Shown here: in pieces, positions 33,029-41,065 of the stretch
Position numbering within the stretch: position 1 is the first letter of the stretch
Layout: every line of letters begins with the position of its first letter
Origin: Rhodovibrio sp.
Lineage (GTDB): Bacteria; Pseudomonadota; Alphaproteobacteria; Kiloniellales; Rhodovibrionaceae
Assembly (NCBI GenBank): GCA_007127165.1
Contig: SKZV01000002.1
Coordinates: 1-46,258, forward strand
Direction: 5' to 3'
Length of the DNA stretch: 46,258 nt
Program-made: the position numbers and the translations under genes
The notes under the pieces: generated by a model
Told to the model about the DNA's origin: nothing
The model's database searches: none
The model's input: only the letters and a program-made list of their open reading frames with translations

Positions 33029-35386
33029 TCAGGAGGCCTGGCTGCAAAGCGATTGAACGGCTTCCTGGCGTAGAGGCAGATGGCAAACGACGCGGGTCCC
33101 CTCGTCCGGCCATGATTCGATCTCCACGGTGCCGCCGTGCAGTTCGATCAGGCTTTTTACCAGCGCCAGTCCCAATCCGGCGCCGGACTTGCGCGAATGG
33201 GCCCGGGTAAACCTGTCGAAAACTTGACCTTGAGTCTCCGGCGGAATGCCGATGCCGGTGTCGCTCACCGCGAGACAAAGGGCGTCGGACTTGCGCCGGG
33301 CAACGAGCCGCACGCGCCCTCCATCGGGCGTGAAGTTCAGTGCATTCGACAAAAGGTTGAACAGCGCCTGCTTAATGCGGCGGCCATCGCCTTGAATCGA
33401 GCCGGTTTCCGGCGGGCAGTCGAGTTCCAGGTGAATGCCCCGGCTGTGCGCACGTTCGTGGGCGATCGTGTAGAGGTCCTGCATCATCTCGTCCACATCC
33501 ACCTGCTGCACGTCGAGTTCCATGTAACCCGCCTCGATCGTGGCCAGGTCGAGGATGTCGTTGATCAGGCTGATCAGCCGTTGCGAAGACTGCACGATGG
33601 CGCTCGCATACTCCTGCTGGCGCGTGTTCAGCGTGCCGAAGAACTGGTTTTCCAGAATCTCGGCAAAGCCGACGATGGCGTTGAGCGGCGTGCGAAGCTC
33701 GTAGGAAATGTTGGCGATGAATTCCGACTTCAGCCGGTCGGCCGTTTCCAGCGCCTCGGTCCGGTCGCGCAGAGCACGCTCCACGGTCGTCGAATCGCTC
33801 ACGTCCAGATAGGTGAAGAGGCTTTGACCGTTCGGTAGGGGCACCTGCGCCCACTGCAGAACCTTGTCGTCCGCGCGTTCCAGTTGCCCGCTCCGCGCTT
33901 CGGGCTCGCTCGCGTTCGCGACGATCCGCTCCATCGTCGCCGGCCACTGCGCGTCCGAGTCGGCAAAAAACCGGCGCGCCTGCTCGGTCAGCTTGCGCAC
34001 ATGCGGGCGTTCGGCGAGCAACTCCTCGTCATGCTCCCAGAGCCGCGCGTAAGCCCCATTGTACAAGCCGAGCCGCCCGTCGGAGCCGAAGACCGCCACG
34101 GCCTCGTAAAGGTTGTCGATCGTCGCGCGCTGGACGTCGATCAAAGTGTTGAAGCTGCGCTCCAGCGTCAGCCGGTCGGTCACGTCCTCATAGATCGCGA
34201 TAACACCGCCGAACGGGTGCGGGCTCATCGTGACTTTGAGCGTACTGCCGTCCGGGCGATGCATCATCTCCTCGCTGGAACTCAGCAGATTGCGCATCGC
34301 CTGGATGGTCTCGCGGCGGAAGGCCGGAAAGTCGGTCTGTTCCGGCAGCCGCCGCATCTCCCGCAGCGCTTCCATGACATCGGACACATGCGGCTCCGAA
34401 TCCAGGAACGACTCACTCAGGCCCCACATCTCGACGTATGCACCGTTGTAGAACTTCAGGCGCAGGTCGCGGCCGTAGATCACGATCGCGGTCCCGAGAT
34501 TTTCCAGCACTTCCCCATGCGCGGAGACGTGACGGGCAAGTTCCTCCTGCAACTCTTCCACGCGGGTGCGATCCACCGCGAGTCCGATGGTGCCCCCATC
34601 GGGTAGCGGAGCCTCTGTAAGCTCCAGCAGGCGGCGCGCGCCCTCGATCACGACATGGTGGGATTCGCGCGCGGGCCGAGCGGTGTCGCCAGCACGTCGA
34701 GCGATCGCGCCCGCAGCCTGCCTTGACTGCTCGCCAAGCAACTCGACAGCCTCCGCAATAGCCTCGACCTTCGGCCGGTCCACGGCCTGCGCGTAGCTGT
34801 CGTTGCAATCGACCAGTTCATAGGCTGCATTGCGGCGCCAGAGCGGATAGGGCAGTTGCTCGAACGCGTCCCAGAGTTGGTCGCGTTGGGCCTCTGCTTC
34901 ACGGCGAGCGCTTTCCTGCCCGGTGACATCGGCGAGCCAGAGCGTCGGCCCGGCGGGACCGGTCCCGCCGCGCGCCATGTAAAAGCGGCCTCCGTCGGCG
35001 CGCGCGACGGTAAGATCGAACCGTGTCCCACGGCGGCGCAGATCCTCCGCCGCCTGGGCCAGCCGGACTCCGTCCGCCTCGGTCAGCGCCTGACAAATGG
35101 TTTCAAAGCTCTCCGGCTTCGCGTTCAGCGCCAGCAGGCTCGCCAGATTGCCGAAGGGTCCCGAGCTCTCGTCCTCGAAGACAAAGCCGCCAAGCGGAGC
35201 TTCCGCCAGCAGCGCCTCGCGGTCCTCCAGCCGTGCGGTGGTGACGCTGCAGCGTTCCACCTCCCGGCGCCAGCGGCTCCGGTAACCGAAGACGGCGCCA
35301 GCCAGCCCTAGAATCGCCAGGGCCATGGTGCCGCCGGTGAAGAGCGTCAGGCTCAAGGCCCGGCCCTCCACGGCCGAATTCCCCAC
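33029..35386 (-). CDS. divL: DivL-like sensor kinase with Tyr in place of phospho-His
   Basis: A 785-residue protein. One membrane helix is near residues 20-35, followed by several PAS domains (about 55-160, 175-275, 290-410, 420-530), a dimerisation helix and an HATPase domain (about 655-775). The H-box reads FIANISYELRTPLNAIVGF, with Tyr562 (codon TAC at 33703-33701) where other kinases have His. This matches DivL of Caulobacter (769 residues, Tyr550), which works as an allosteric regulator of CckA and thereby CtrA rather than as a normal kinase. N-box (KQALFNLLSNALNF), G1 (VSDTGIGIP) and G2 (GAGLGLALVKSL) are intact, so ATP binding is likely. Start uncertain: GTG at 35386 has a stop two codons upstream; TTG at 35356 has a better-placed GGAGGG. 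On the same strand as chvG but 140 bp away. Confidence 0.82.
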   Translation of the reverse strand: MGNSAVEGRALSLTLFTGGTMALAILGLAGAVFGYRSRWRREVERCSVTTARLEDREALLAEAPLGGFVFEDESSGPFGNLASLLALNAKPESFETICQALTEADGVRLAQAAEDLRRRGTRFDLTVARADGGRFYMARGGTGPAGPTLWLADVTGQESARREAEAQRDQLWDAFEQLPYPLWRRNAAYELVDCNDSYAQAVDRPKVEAIAEAVELLGEQSRQAAGAIARRAGDTARPARESHHVVIEGARRLLELTEAPLPDGGTIGLAVDRTRVEELQEELARHVSAHGEVLENLGTAIVIYGRDLRLKFYNGAYVEMWGLSESFLDSEPHVSDVMEALREMRRLPEQTDFPAFRRETIQAMRNLLSSSEEMMHRPDGSTLKVTMSPHPFGGVIAIYEDVTDRLTLERSFNTLIDVQRATIDNLYEAVAVFGSDGRLGLYNGAYARLWEHDEELLAERPHVRKLTEQARRFFADSDAQWPATMERIVANASEPEARSGQLERADDKVLQWAQVPLPNGQSLFTYLDVSDSTTVERALRDRTEALETADRLKSEFIANISYELRTPLNAIVGFAEILENQFFGTLNTRQQEYASAIVQSSQRLISLINDILDLATIEAGYMELDVQQVDVDEMMQDLYTIAHERAHSRGIHLELDCPPETGSIQGDGRRIKQALFNLLSNALNFTPDGGRVRLVARRKSDALCLAVSDTGIGIPPETQGQVFDRFTRAHSRKSGAGLGLALVKSLIELHGGTVEIESWPDEGTRVVCHLPLRQEAVQSLCSQAS

Positions 35387-35525
35387 ACCTCATGGCCCGG
35401 TAAGGCGCGCCGGAAGCAAGACCGATTCACAGGCGTGTCCCCCACTAGCCCCTAACTCCCATAAACTACGCGTTGCGGCGGCCAGGGACAACCGTTGGTC
35501 GGCTTCGAAACTGGCTAAATCACCT

Positions 35526-37256
35526 CTATTGACTGGCAGGCAGACGCACGGTAAAGCGCGCGCCGCTCACCTCGCCCGCCGCGTCGGTGCGGTTTTCCGC
35601 CACAATGCTCCCACCGTGCGCCTCGACGATCTGTTTCGAGATCGACAATCCAAGGCCGGAATGGGTGCCGAATTTTTCGCTTTTCGGACGTTCTGTATAG
35701 AACCGGTCGAAAATCGCTTCCAACTTTCCTTCGGGAATACCGGGCCCCTCGTCCTCCACCGTGATCACCACGCCGTCCTGCTCTTTCCGGGCCGTCACGG
35801 TAACGGTTCCGTCATTGGGGCTGAAGGTGGCGGCGTTGGCGAGCAGGTTGCGGAACACCTGCCCGAGCCTGCCTTCAAGGCCCGGAACTGTGAGAGAATC
35901 GCCCGGCTCCGCCCCGGCGCGCCCCTCCTCGGGAGGCAATTGCAACTCGAAAGCGGGTCCGCCGGTTTCCTCGACGGTGGCGCGGTGAATCTCCACCAGG
36001 GCATGAAGCAACCGGCCCAGCTTCACCGGTTCGCTTTCCGCGCGAGACAGTTCCGCATCCAGCCGCGATGCGTCGGAGATGTCGCTAATCAGGCGGTCCA
36101 GGCGTTGCACGTCGTCGAGGATGATCGCCATCAGGCGTTTTTGCTGCTTTGGATCGTCCAGCCTCGCCGCGGTTTCGACGGCGCTGCGAACCGAAGTCAG
36201 CGGGTTCTTGATCTCGTGCGCCACGTCGGCGGCGAAGCGCTCGATGGCGTCCAGACGGTCCCAGAGCGCCTCGGTCATTTCCTTCAGCGCGGCGGAGAGG
36301 TCGCCCACCTCGTCACCCCGCCGCGACAGGTCGGGGATCTCCACCTGCCGCCGCCCGTGCGCGCGGCGGACCTGATCGGCGGCATCGGCCAGCCGCTGGA
36401 TCGGCCGCGCGATCGTGCTCGAGAGGTAGATCGAAAGCAGAACGGTAACCGCAAGCGCGACGGCAAAGACCAGGAGGATGTCGAAACGCCGGTCCCGGAC
36501 CGCCTCCTCTACCTCGCGTCCGTCGGCGGACAGCATCAGCGCGCCCAGCACCTGGCGGTAGCGTTGCACCGGCGTCGCAACCGAGAGCACGAGCCCGCCG
36601 CCCCGATGGCGGCGCACCTCGCTCGCAACCTCGCCCGACAACGCGGCTTTCACCTCGCGGTATTGCTCCGCATCCTGGACCAGCGTTTCTTCGTAGAGCG
36701 GCAACTCGCGGCGTCGCGGCAGCCAATCCAAAAACGCCTCGTAAACCCGGTCGATCGTCCGGCCTACCGCTCCGCGATTGCGCGGCGGCGGCAGTTCTTC
36801 AACCTCCACCTGACCGCTCGGCCCCATCAATACGAAGCTGTCGGCCATTAACTGGCCGTCGGGAAAGAACAGCCGGGCGCGCACCCGCGAATCCGGCAGC
36901 AGCGCGCGCATGGCGTGGCGCGTGCCCTCCGGCAGCAGTTTCTCCTCACCGTCCTGGGTCACCACGACGGCGCTTCCCGCAAGCGTGGTCGAGAACGCGC
37001 GGGCCTGGGTCCGCAACGCGTCCAGTTCGCTCTCGATCAGGCTTTCCCGGTATTGCTCCAGATGCAACAGCCCGAGCACCGGGATCGCGAGCACCAGCAC
37101 GTTCACCGCGAGAATCCGCAAGGTGAGTGGAGAGCGCCATGTCCGCCGGCTGCGCCGCCGCGTCAACATGGCCGTCTCCGCCCGCCATGCCGCGCAGTTC
37201 GGCGCTCGACCTTTGGCGATTTCATTCCGCTGGAAGCCGGTGGCGGCGCGGGCCAT
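35526..37256 (-). CDS. chvG: ChvG-type sensor histidine kinase
   Basis: A 576-residue membrane kinase. After a basic cytosolic start there is a first helix (about 47-65), a periplasmic sensor region to about 260, a second helix (about 262-285), HAMP (RPIQRLADAADQV region), the H-box FAADVAHEIKNPLTSVRSA with phospho-His, and an HATPase domain with NLLANAATFSP, VEDEGPGIP and GTHSGLGLSISKQIV. In rhizobia the periplasmic inhibitor ExoR holds ChvG off and acid stress releases it; whether that applies here is unknown. ATG shares its A with the chvI stop (TGATG), so translation is coupled. Confidence 0.92.
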   Translation of the reverse strand: MARAATGFQRNEIAKGRAPNCAAWRAETAMLTRRRSRRTWRSPLTLRILAVNVLVLAIPVLGLLHLEQYRESLIESELDALRTQARAFSTTLAGSAVVVTQDGEEKLLPEGTRHAMRALLPDSRVRARLFFPDGQLMADSFVLMGPSGQVEVEELPPPRNRGAVGRTIDRVYEAFLDWLPRRRELPLYEETLVQDAEQYREVKAALSGEVASEVRRHRGGGLVLSVATPVQRYRQVLGALMLSADGREVEEAVRDRRFDILLVFAVALAVTVLLSIYLSSTIARPIQRLADAADQVRRAHGRRQVEIPDLSRRGDEVGDLSAALKEMTEALWDRLDAIERFAADVAHEIKNPLTSVRSAVETAARLDDPKQQKRLMAIILDDVQRLDRLISDISDASRLDAELSRAESEPVKLGRLLHALVEIHRATVEETGGPAFELQLPPEEGRAGAEPGDSLTVPGLEGRLGQVFRNLLANAATFSPNDGTVTVTARKEQDGVVITVEDEGPGIPEGKLEAIFDRFYTERPKSEKFGTHSGLGLSISKQIVEAHGGSIVAENRTDAAGEVSGARFTVRLPASQ

Positions 37257-37957
37257 CAGACATCTCGATAGCGGTAGCCCACGCCATAGAGCGTCTCGAT
37301 CTGAGCGAAGTCGTCGTCCACCAGCTTAAACTTCTTGCGCAGCCGCTTGATGTGGCTGTCGATCGTGCGGTCGTCGACGTAGATGCTTTCGCCATAGGCC
37401 ACGTCCATCAACTGATCGCGCGATTTCACATGGCCGGGACGCTGCGCCAGCGCCTTCAAAATCAGGAACTCGGTCACCGTCAGGTTCACCTCCCGGCCCT
37501 TCCATGTGCAGAGGTGGCGGCTTGGATCGAGCGTCAAGTCGCCGCGCCGCATGGCGTTTTCGTCGTATTCTTCCCCCTCGCCCGCGGCGGCCAGCCGTTC
37601 GCGGCGCAGCAATGCGCGGATACGCTCGATCAGCAGGCGCTGCGAGAAGGGCTTGGTGATGTAATCGTCCGCACCCATGCGCAGACCCAGAACCTCGTCC
37701 ACCTCGTCGTCCTTGGACGTCAGAAAGATCACCGGCAGGTTCGAACTCTCCCGCAGCCGGTTCAACAACTCCATACCGTCCATGCGCGGCATTTTTATGT
37801 CCAGCACCGCAAGATCCACCGGGTCGGTGCTGAGTCCCCGCAACGCCTCCGCGCCATCGGTATAGGTGCGCACCTTGAAGCCTTCCGCCTCCAGCGCGAT
37901 CGATACCGAAGTGAGGATGTTGCGGTCGTCGTCAACCAATGCGATCGTCTCAGGCAT
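37256..37957 (-). CDS. chvI: ChvI-type response regulator
   Basis: A 233-residue OmpR-family regulator: receiver with DD at 10-11, phospho-acceptor Asp53 ([11 protein letters not shown]), Lys102 in YITKPF, and a winged-helix DNA-binding domain ending [11 protein letters not shown]. The [24 protein letters not shown] block is characteristic of ChvI. Start placed at the second ATG (37957) because GGGAG is six bases before it, but directly abuts the ATG at 37963. A perfect 9 bp palindrome lies 16 bp further upstream. Partner of ChvG in envelope and acid stress control; divergent from pckA as in Rhizobium relatives. Confidence 0.93.
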   Translation of the reverse strand: MPETIALVDDDRNILTSVSIALEAEGFKVRTYTDGAEALRGLSTDPVDLAVLDIKMPRMDGMELLNRLRESSNLPVIFLTSKDDEVDEVLGLRMGADDYITKPFSQRLLIERIRALLRRERLAAAGEGEEYDENAMRRGDLTLDPSRHLCTWKGREVNLTVTEFLILKALAQRPGHVKSRDQLMDVAYGESIYVDDRTIDSHIKRLRKKFKLVDDDFAQIETLYGVGYRYRDV

Positions 37958-37972
37958 CCCCATCTCCCAATT

Positions 37973-37998
37973 ATTTACTCCGCATCTAAGGAGTAAAT
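37973..37998 (-). promoter_or_regulatory. Palindrome in the chvI leader
   Basis: ATTTACTCC (37973-37981) and GGAGTAAAT (37990-37998) are perfect inverted repeats around GCATCTAA, 15 bp before the chvI start. It may be an autoregulatory operator or a leader hairpin. The rest of the 300 bp chvI-pckA gap shows no gene. Confidence 0.5.
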
Positions 37999-38203
37999 CC
38001 CCTGAAATCTACAACCTTTTCCATAGAAGGACACAAAAGATGCGGCGAGTTCACGGCAGCAAGATGGCGCAAGCGCGACAGTGCACTTAACCATACCGTC
38101 AGAAATCCGGTCACCCGGCTCGTTTGGGGCTTCGCACCTTAAGTGTCCCCGGTGACTCCCATTCGCCTGTTGAATGCCACGCCGAGTCCGGCTAGACCCC
38201 CAG

Positions 38204-38225
38204 GAACCGAAAATTTTTTCGGTTC
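38204..38225 (+). promoter_or_regulatory. Palindrome in the pckA leader
   Basis: GAACCGAA (38204-38211) and TTCGGTTC (38218-38225) are perfect inverted repeats around AATTTT, 32 bp before the pckA start. A regulatory operator or a leader RNA hairpin are both possible; the following sequence carries a run of seven T at 38236-38242. Confidence 0.45.
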
Positions 38226-38257
38226 ACATGACAAGTTTTTTTGGGAGGGGACTTGCT

Positions 38258-39874
38258 GTGACTATGAACATCACCGGCTTGGCGCCATCGCGTCATGATT
38301 TGTCTCGCAACGGCCTTCAAAACGTGAAGACGGCCCACTGGAATTTGACGGCTCCGGCGCTCTACGAACATGCGTTGCGGCGTGGCGAAGGCATGATCGC
38401 GCAAGGCGGCGCGCTGGTGGTCGAAACCGGCGAGCATACCGGTCGCTCGCCCAACGACAAGTTCATCGTCGAAGACGAGATGACCCGCGACAGCGTGTGG
38501 TGGGGCAAGGTCAACGCGGCGATGACGCGCGAGGCCTTCGACCGGCTGCACGCAAAGGTTCTGGCCCATTTCGATGACCGCGAGGTTTTCGTGCAGGACC
38601 TTTATGCCGGAGCGGACGAGACCTATCGCCTGCCGGTGCGTGTGGTGTGCGAGCGGGCGTGGCAGAGCCTTTTCGCCCGCAACATGTTTATCCGCCCCCC
38701 GGTGGAGGATCTGGCGGAGTTCGAGCCCGGCTTCACGGTGCTTCACGCGCCGGGGCTGCTCGCGGACCCCGAGAGCGATGGCACCAACTCATCGACCTTC
38801 ATCGCCGCCGACCTGTCGCGCCATCTGGTCCTGATCGGCGGCTCGGAATACGCCGGGGAGATCAAGAAATCAATCTTCACCGCCCTGAACTACATCCTGC
38901 CCGAGCACGGCGTGATGCCGATGCACTGCTCGGCCAACATGGGGCCGGAGGGTGACGTTGCGATCTTCTTCGGGCTGTCCGGAACGGGCAAGACGACACT
39001 GTCCGCCGACGCCGCGCGTCCGCTCATCGGCGACGACGAGCACGGCTGGTCCGACAGCGGCGTCTTCAACTTCGAAGGCGGCTGTTACGCCAAGGTCGTG
39101 CGCCTCTCGCGCGACGCGGAGCCGGAAATCTACGCCACGACGGAGCGTTTCGGCTCGCTCCTGGAGAACGTGGTGATCGACCCGGTGACGCGTGAACTCG
39201 ACCTGGACGACGCCAGCCTGACCGAGAACACACGCTCCAGCTATCCGATCGACTTCATCCCGAACGCGCTGCCCTCGGCGCAGGGCGGCCATCCGCGCAA
39301 TCTCGTCATGTTGACCGCCGATGCCTTCGGCGTGCTGCCGCCGATCAGCCGATTGACGCCGGAACAGGCGATGTATCACTTCCTCTCCGGCTATACCGCC
39401 CGCGTCGCGGGGACCGAACGGGGCATGGGCAGCACCCCGGTCGCCGCCTTCTCGACCTGCTTCGGGGCGCCCTTCATGCCGCGTCACCCCAGCGTCTACG
39501 CCAAGCTTCTCGGTGAAAAGATCGCCGAGCACGGGTGCAATTGCTGGCTGGTCAATACGGGCTGGACCGGCGGCGCCTACGGCGAAGGGCGGCGCATGGC
39601 GATTCAGCACACGCGGGCGATGCTGCGCGCCGCGCTGGAAGGACGATTGAACGATGTCGAAACCGAGGTGGATCCGCATTTCGGCCTGATCATCCCCAAG
39701 ACCTGCCCGGAGGTGCCGTCCGAGATTCTGAACCCCCGCAATGCCTGGGCGGACCCGCAGGCCTACGATAAGACCGCGCAGCATTTGACCCAGCGCTTTG
39801 CGCAGAACTTCGAGCAGTTCGTCGCCTATGTGGACGATCCGGTGAAGGCGGTCGCGATCAAGGCTGCCGCCTGA
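38258..39874 (+). CDS. pckA: Phosphoenolpyruvate carboxykinase (ATP)
   Basis: A 538-residue enzyme that converts oxaloacetate and ATP to phosphoenolpyruvate, the first committed step of gluconeogenesis. Motifs: [33 protein letters not shown] then TGKTTLS (kinase-1a P-loop), GDDEHGWSD (kinase 2) and the C-terminal [16 protein letters not shown]. This is the ATP-dependent type. GTG at 38258 has GGGAGGGG seven bases upstream and ATG at 38264 is two codons later; both are credible, with the GTG better spaced. Divergent from chvI across 300 bp that contains two palindromes. Confidence 0.95.
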   Translation: MTMNITGLAPSRHDLSRNGLQNVKTAHWNLTAPALYEHALRRGEGMIAQGGALVVETGEHTGRSPNDKFIVEDEMTRDSVWWGKVNAAMTREAFDRLHAKVLAHFDDREVFVQDLYAGADETYRLPVRVVCERAWQSLFARNMFIRPPVEDLAEFEPGFTVLHAPGLLADPESDGTNSSTFIAADLSRHLVLIGGSEYAGEIKKSIFTALNYILPEHGVMPMHCSANMGPEGDVAIFFGLSGTGKTTLSADAARPLIGDDEHGWSDSGVFNFEGGCYAKVVRLSRDAEPEIYATTERFGSLLENVVIDPVTRELDLDDASLTENTRSSYPIDFIPNALPSAQGGHPRNLVMLTADAFGVLPPISRLTPEQAMYHFLSGYTARVAGTERGMGSTPVAAFSTCFGAPFMPRHPSVYAKLLGEKIAEHGCNCWLVNTGWTGGAYGEGRRMAIQHTRAMLRAALEGRLNDVETEVDPHFGLIIPKTCPEVPSEILNPRNAWADPQAYDKTAQHLTQRFAQNFEQFVAYVDDPVKAVAIKAAA

Positions 39875-39967
39875 ACGCGCCGGACCGCAGGCCATAGACC
39901 CGGCCCCAGGCCGTAGCCCCGGCAAAGACACTGGACGGAGCGGGCGCGCCTGTGTCACGAGAAGGCC

Positions 39968-40984
39968 ATGCCGAGTGTCCAGGATATTATCGTACTGACG
40001 CTGCTCTGCGCCCTGCTCGCGATGCTGTCATGGGCAGCCGTCGCGGTGCTGCGGCCCGTTCTGATCCGCTACCGCGTGGTCGACGCGCCGAACGCACGCT
40101 CCTCGCACAGCGCGCCGAAACCGCGCGGCGCGGGACTGGGGTTGCTTACGGTGGCGCTGCCCGCCTGGGCGGCGAGCGGCCTGATGCTGGAGGCGCCCGG
40201 CGGCACCTGGACGGTGCTGGTGCTGGCGCTGGCGCTGGCGGCCGCCTCGTTCGTGGACGACGTGCGGGGGCTTCCGGCCCTGCCGCGCTTTGCCGCGCAG
40301 GGTTTGGCGGTGGCGCTCGGACTTGCGGCTTTCGACGCCGGGCCGGTGTTTCAGGGGCTCTTGCCGCCGTGGCTGGACGGGCTGATGGCGGGGTTGCTCT
40401 GGCTGTGGTTTGTCAACCTGTTCAACTTCATGGACGGGATCGACGGGATCACCGGGGTGGAGACGATCAGCCTCGGCCTCGGCCTCGCGCTGATCGCGCC
40501 GCTCGCAGGTTTTCCGGCGGGACAGGTTTTACCGGGGCTGGTCCTTGCGGCGGCGGCGGCGGGATTCCTGGTCTGGAACTGGGCGCCGTCGAAGGTGTTC
40601 CTCGGCGACGTCGGCTCGGTGGCGCTGGGGTATCTGCTGGGCTGGCTGCTGTTGCTGGCGGCAGCGGAGGGGCAATGGGTGGCGGCCCTGATCCTGCCCG
40701 CGTATTATCTGGCCGACGCGACGCTGACGCTGCTGGCCCGCCTGCTGCGCCGGGAGAAGATTTGGCAGGCGCATAAACAGCACGCCTACCAGCGGGCGGT
40801 GCAGCGCGGCTGGAGCCACGCCCGCACGGCCGGATGGATCGCCGCCGGGAACGGCCTTTTGATCCTCTGCGCCCTCGCGGCGGCGGCGGGCTTGCCGTGG
40901 GCTGCGCTGGCGAGCGCATCTATGGTGGTATTCGCGATGCTGTGGACTTTCCGCTACGCTGCCTCTCCGGTAAGACAGGAATAG
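39968..40984 (+). CDS. WecA/MraY-family glycosyl-phosphate transferase
   Basis: A 338-residue polytopic membrane protein with about ten helices. Conserved cytosolic motifs: VVDAPNARSSHSAPKPRGAG, VDDVRGL with the Asp pair, LFNFMDGIDGITG, WNWAPSKVFLGDVGS and the basic HKQHAYQRAV loop. It transfers a sugar-1-phosphate from a nucleotide sugar onto undecaprenyl phosphate, initiating O-antigen or capsule repeat synthesis. The CapD-like gene 81 bp downstream would supply the sugar. GAGAAGG stands before the ATG. Confidence 0.9.
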   Translation: MPSVQDIIVLTLLCALLAMLSWAAVAVLRPVLIRYRVVDAPNARSSHSAPKPRGAGLGLLTVALPAWAASGLMLEAPGGTWTVLVLALALAAASFVDDVRGLPALPRFAAQGLAVALGLAAFDAGPVFQGLLPPWLDGLMAGLLWLWFVNLFNFMDGIDGITGVETISLGLGLALIAPLAGFPAGQVLPGLVLAAAAAGFLVWNWAPSKVFLGDVGSVALGYLLGWLLLLAAAEGQWVAALILPAYYLADATLTLLARLLRREKIWQAHKQHAYQRAVQRGWSHARTAGWIAAGNGLLILCALAAAAGLPWAALASASMVVFAMLWTFRYAASPVRQE

Positions 40985-41065
40985 AACCGGGCGGCTCGCG
41001 CAGAAGACGCCCCCGGAAGACGCCAAGGCCAGCAAGACCCTGCGAACAAAGAGACAAGCGCCAAG

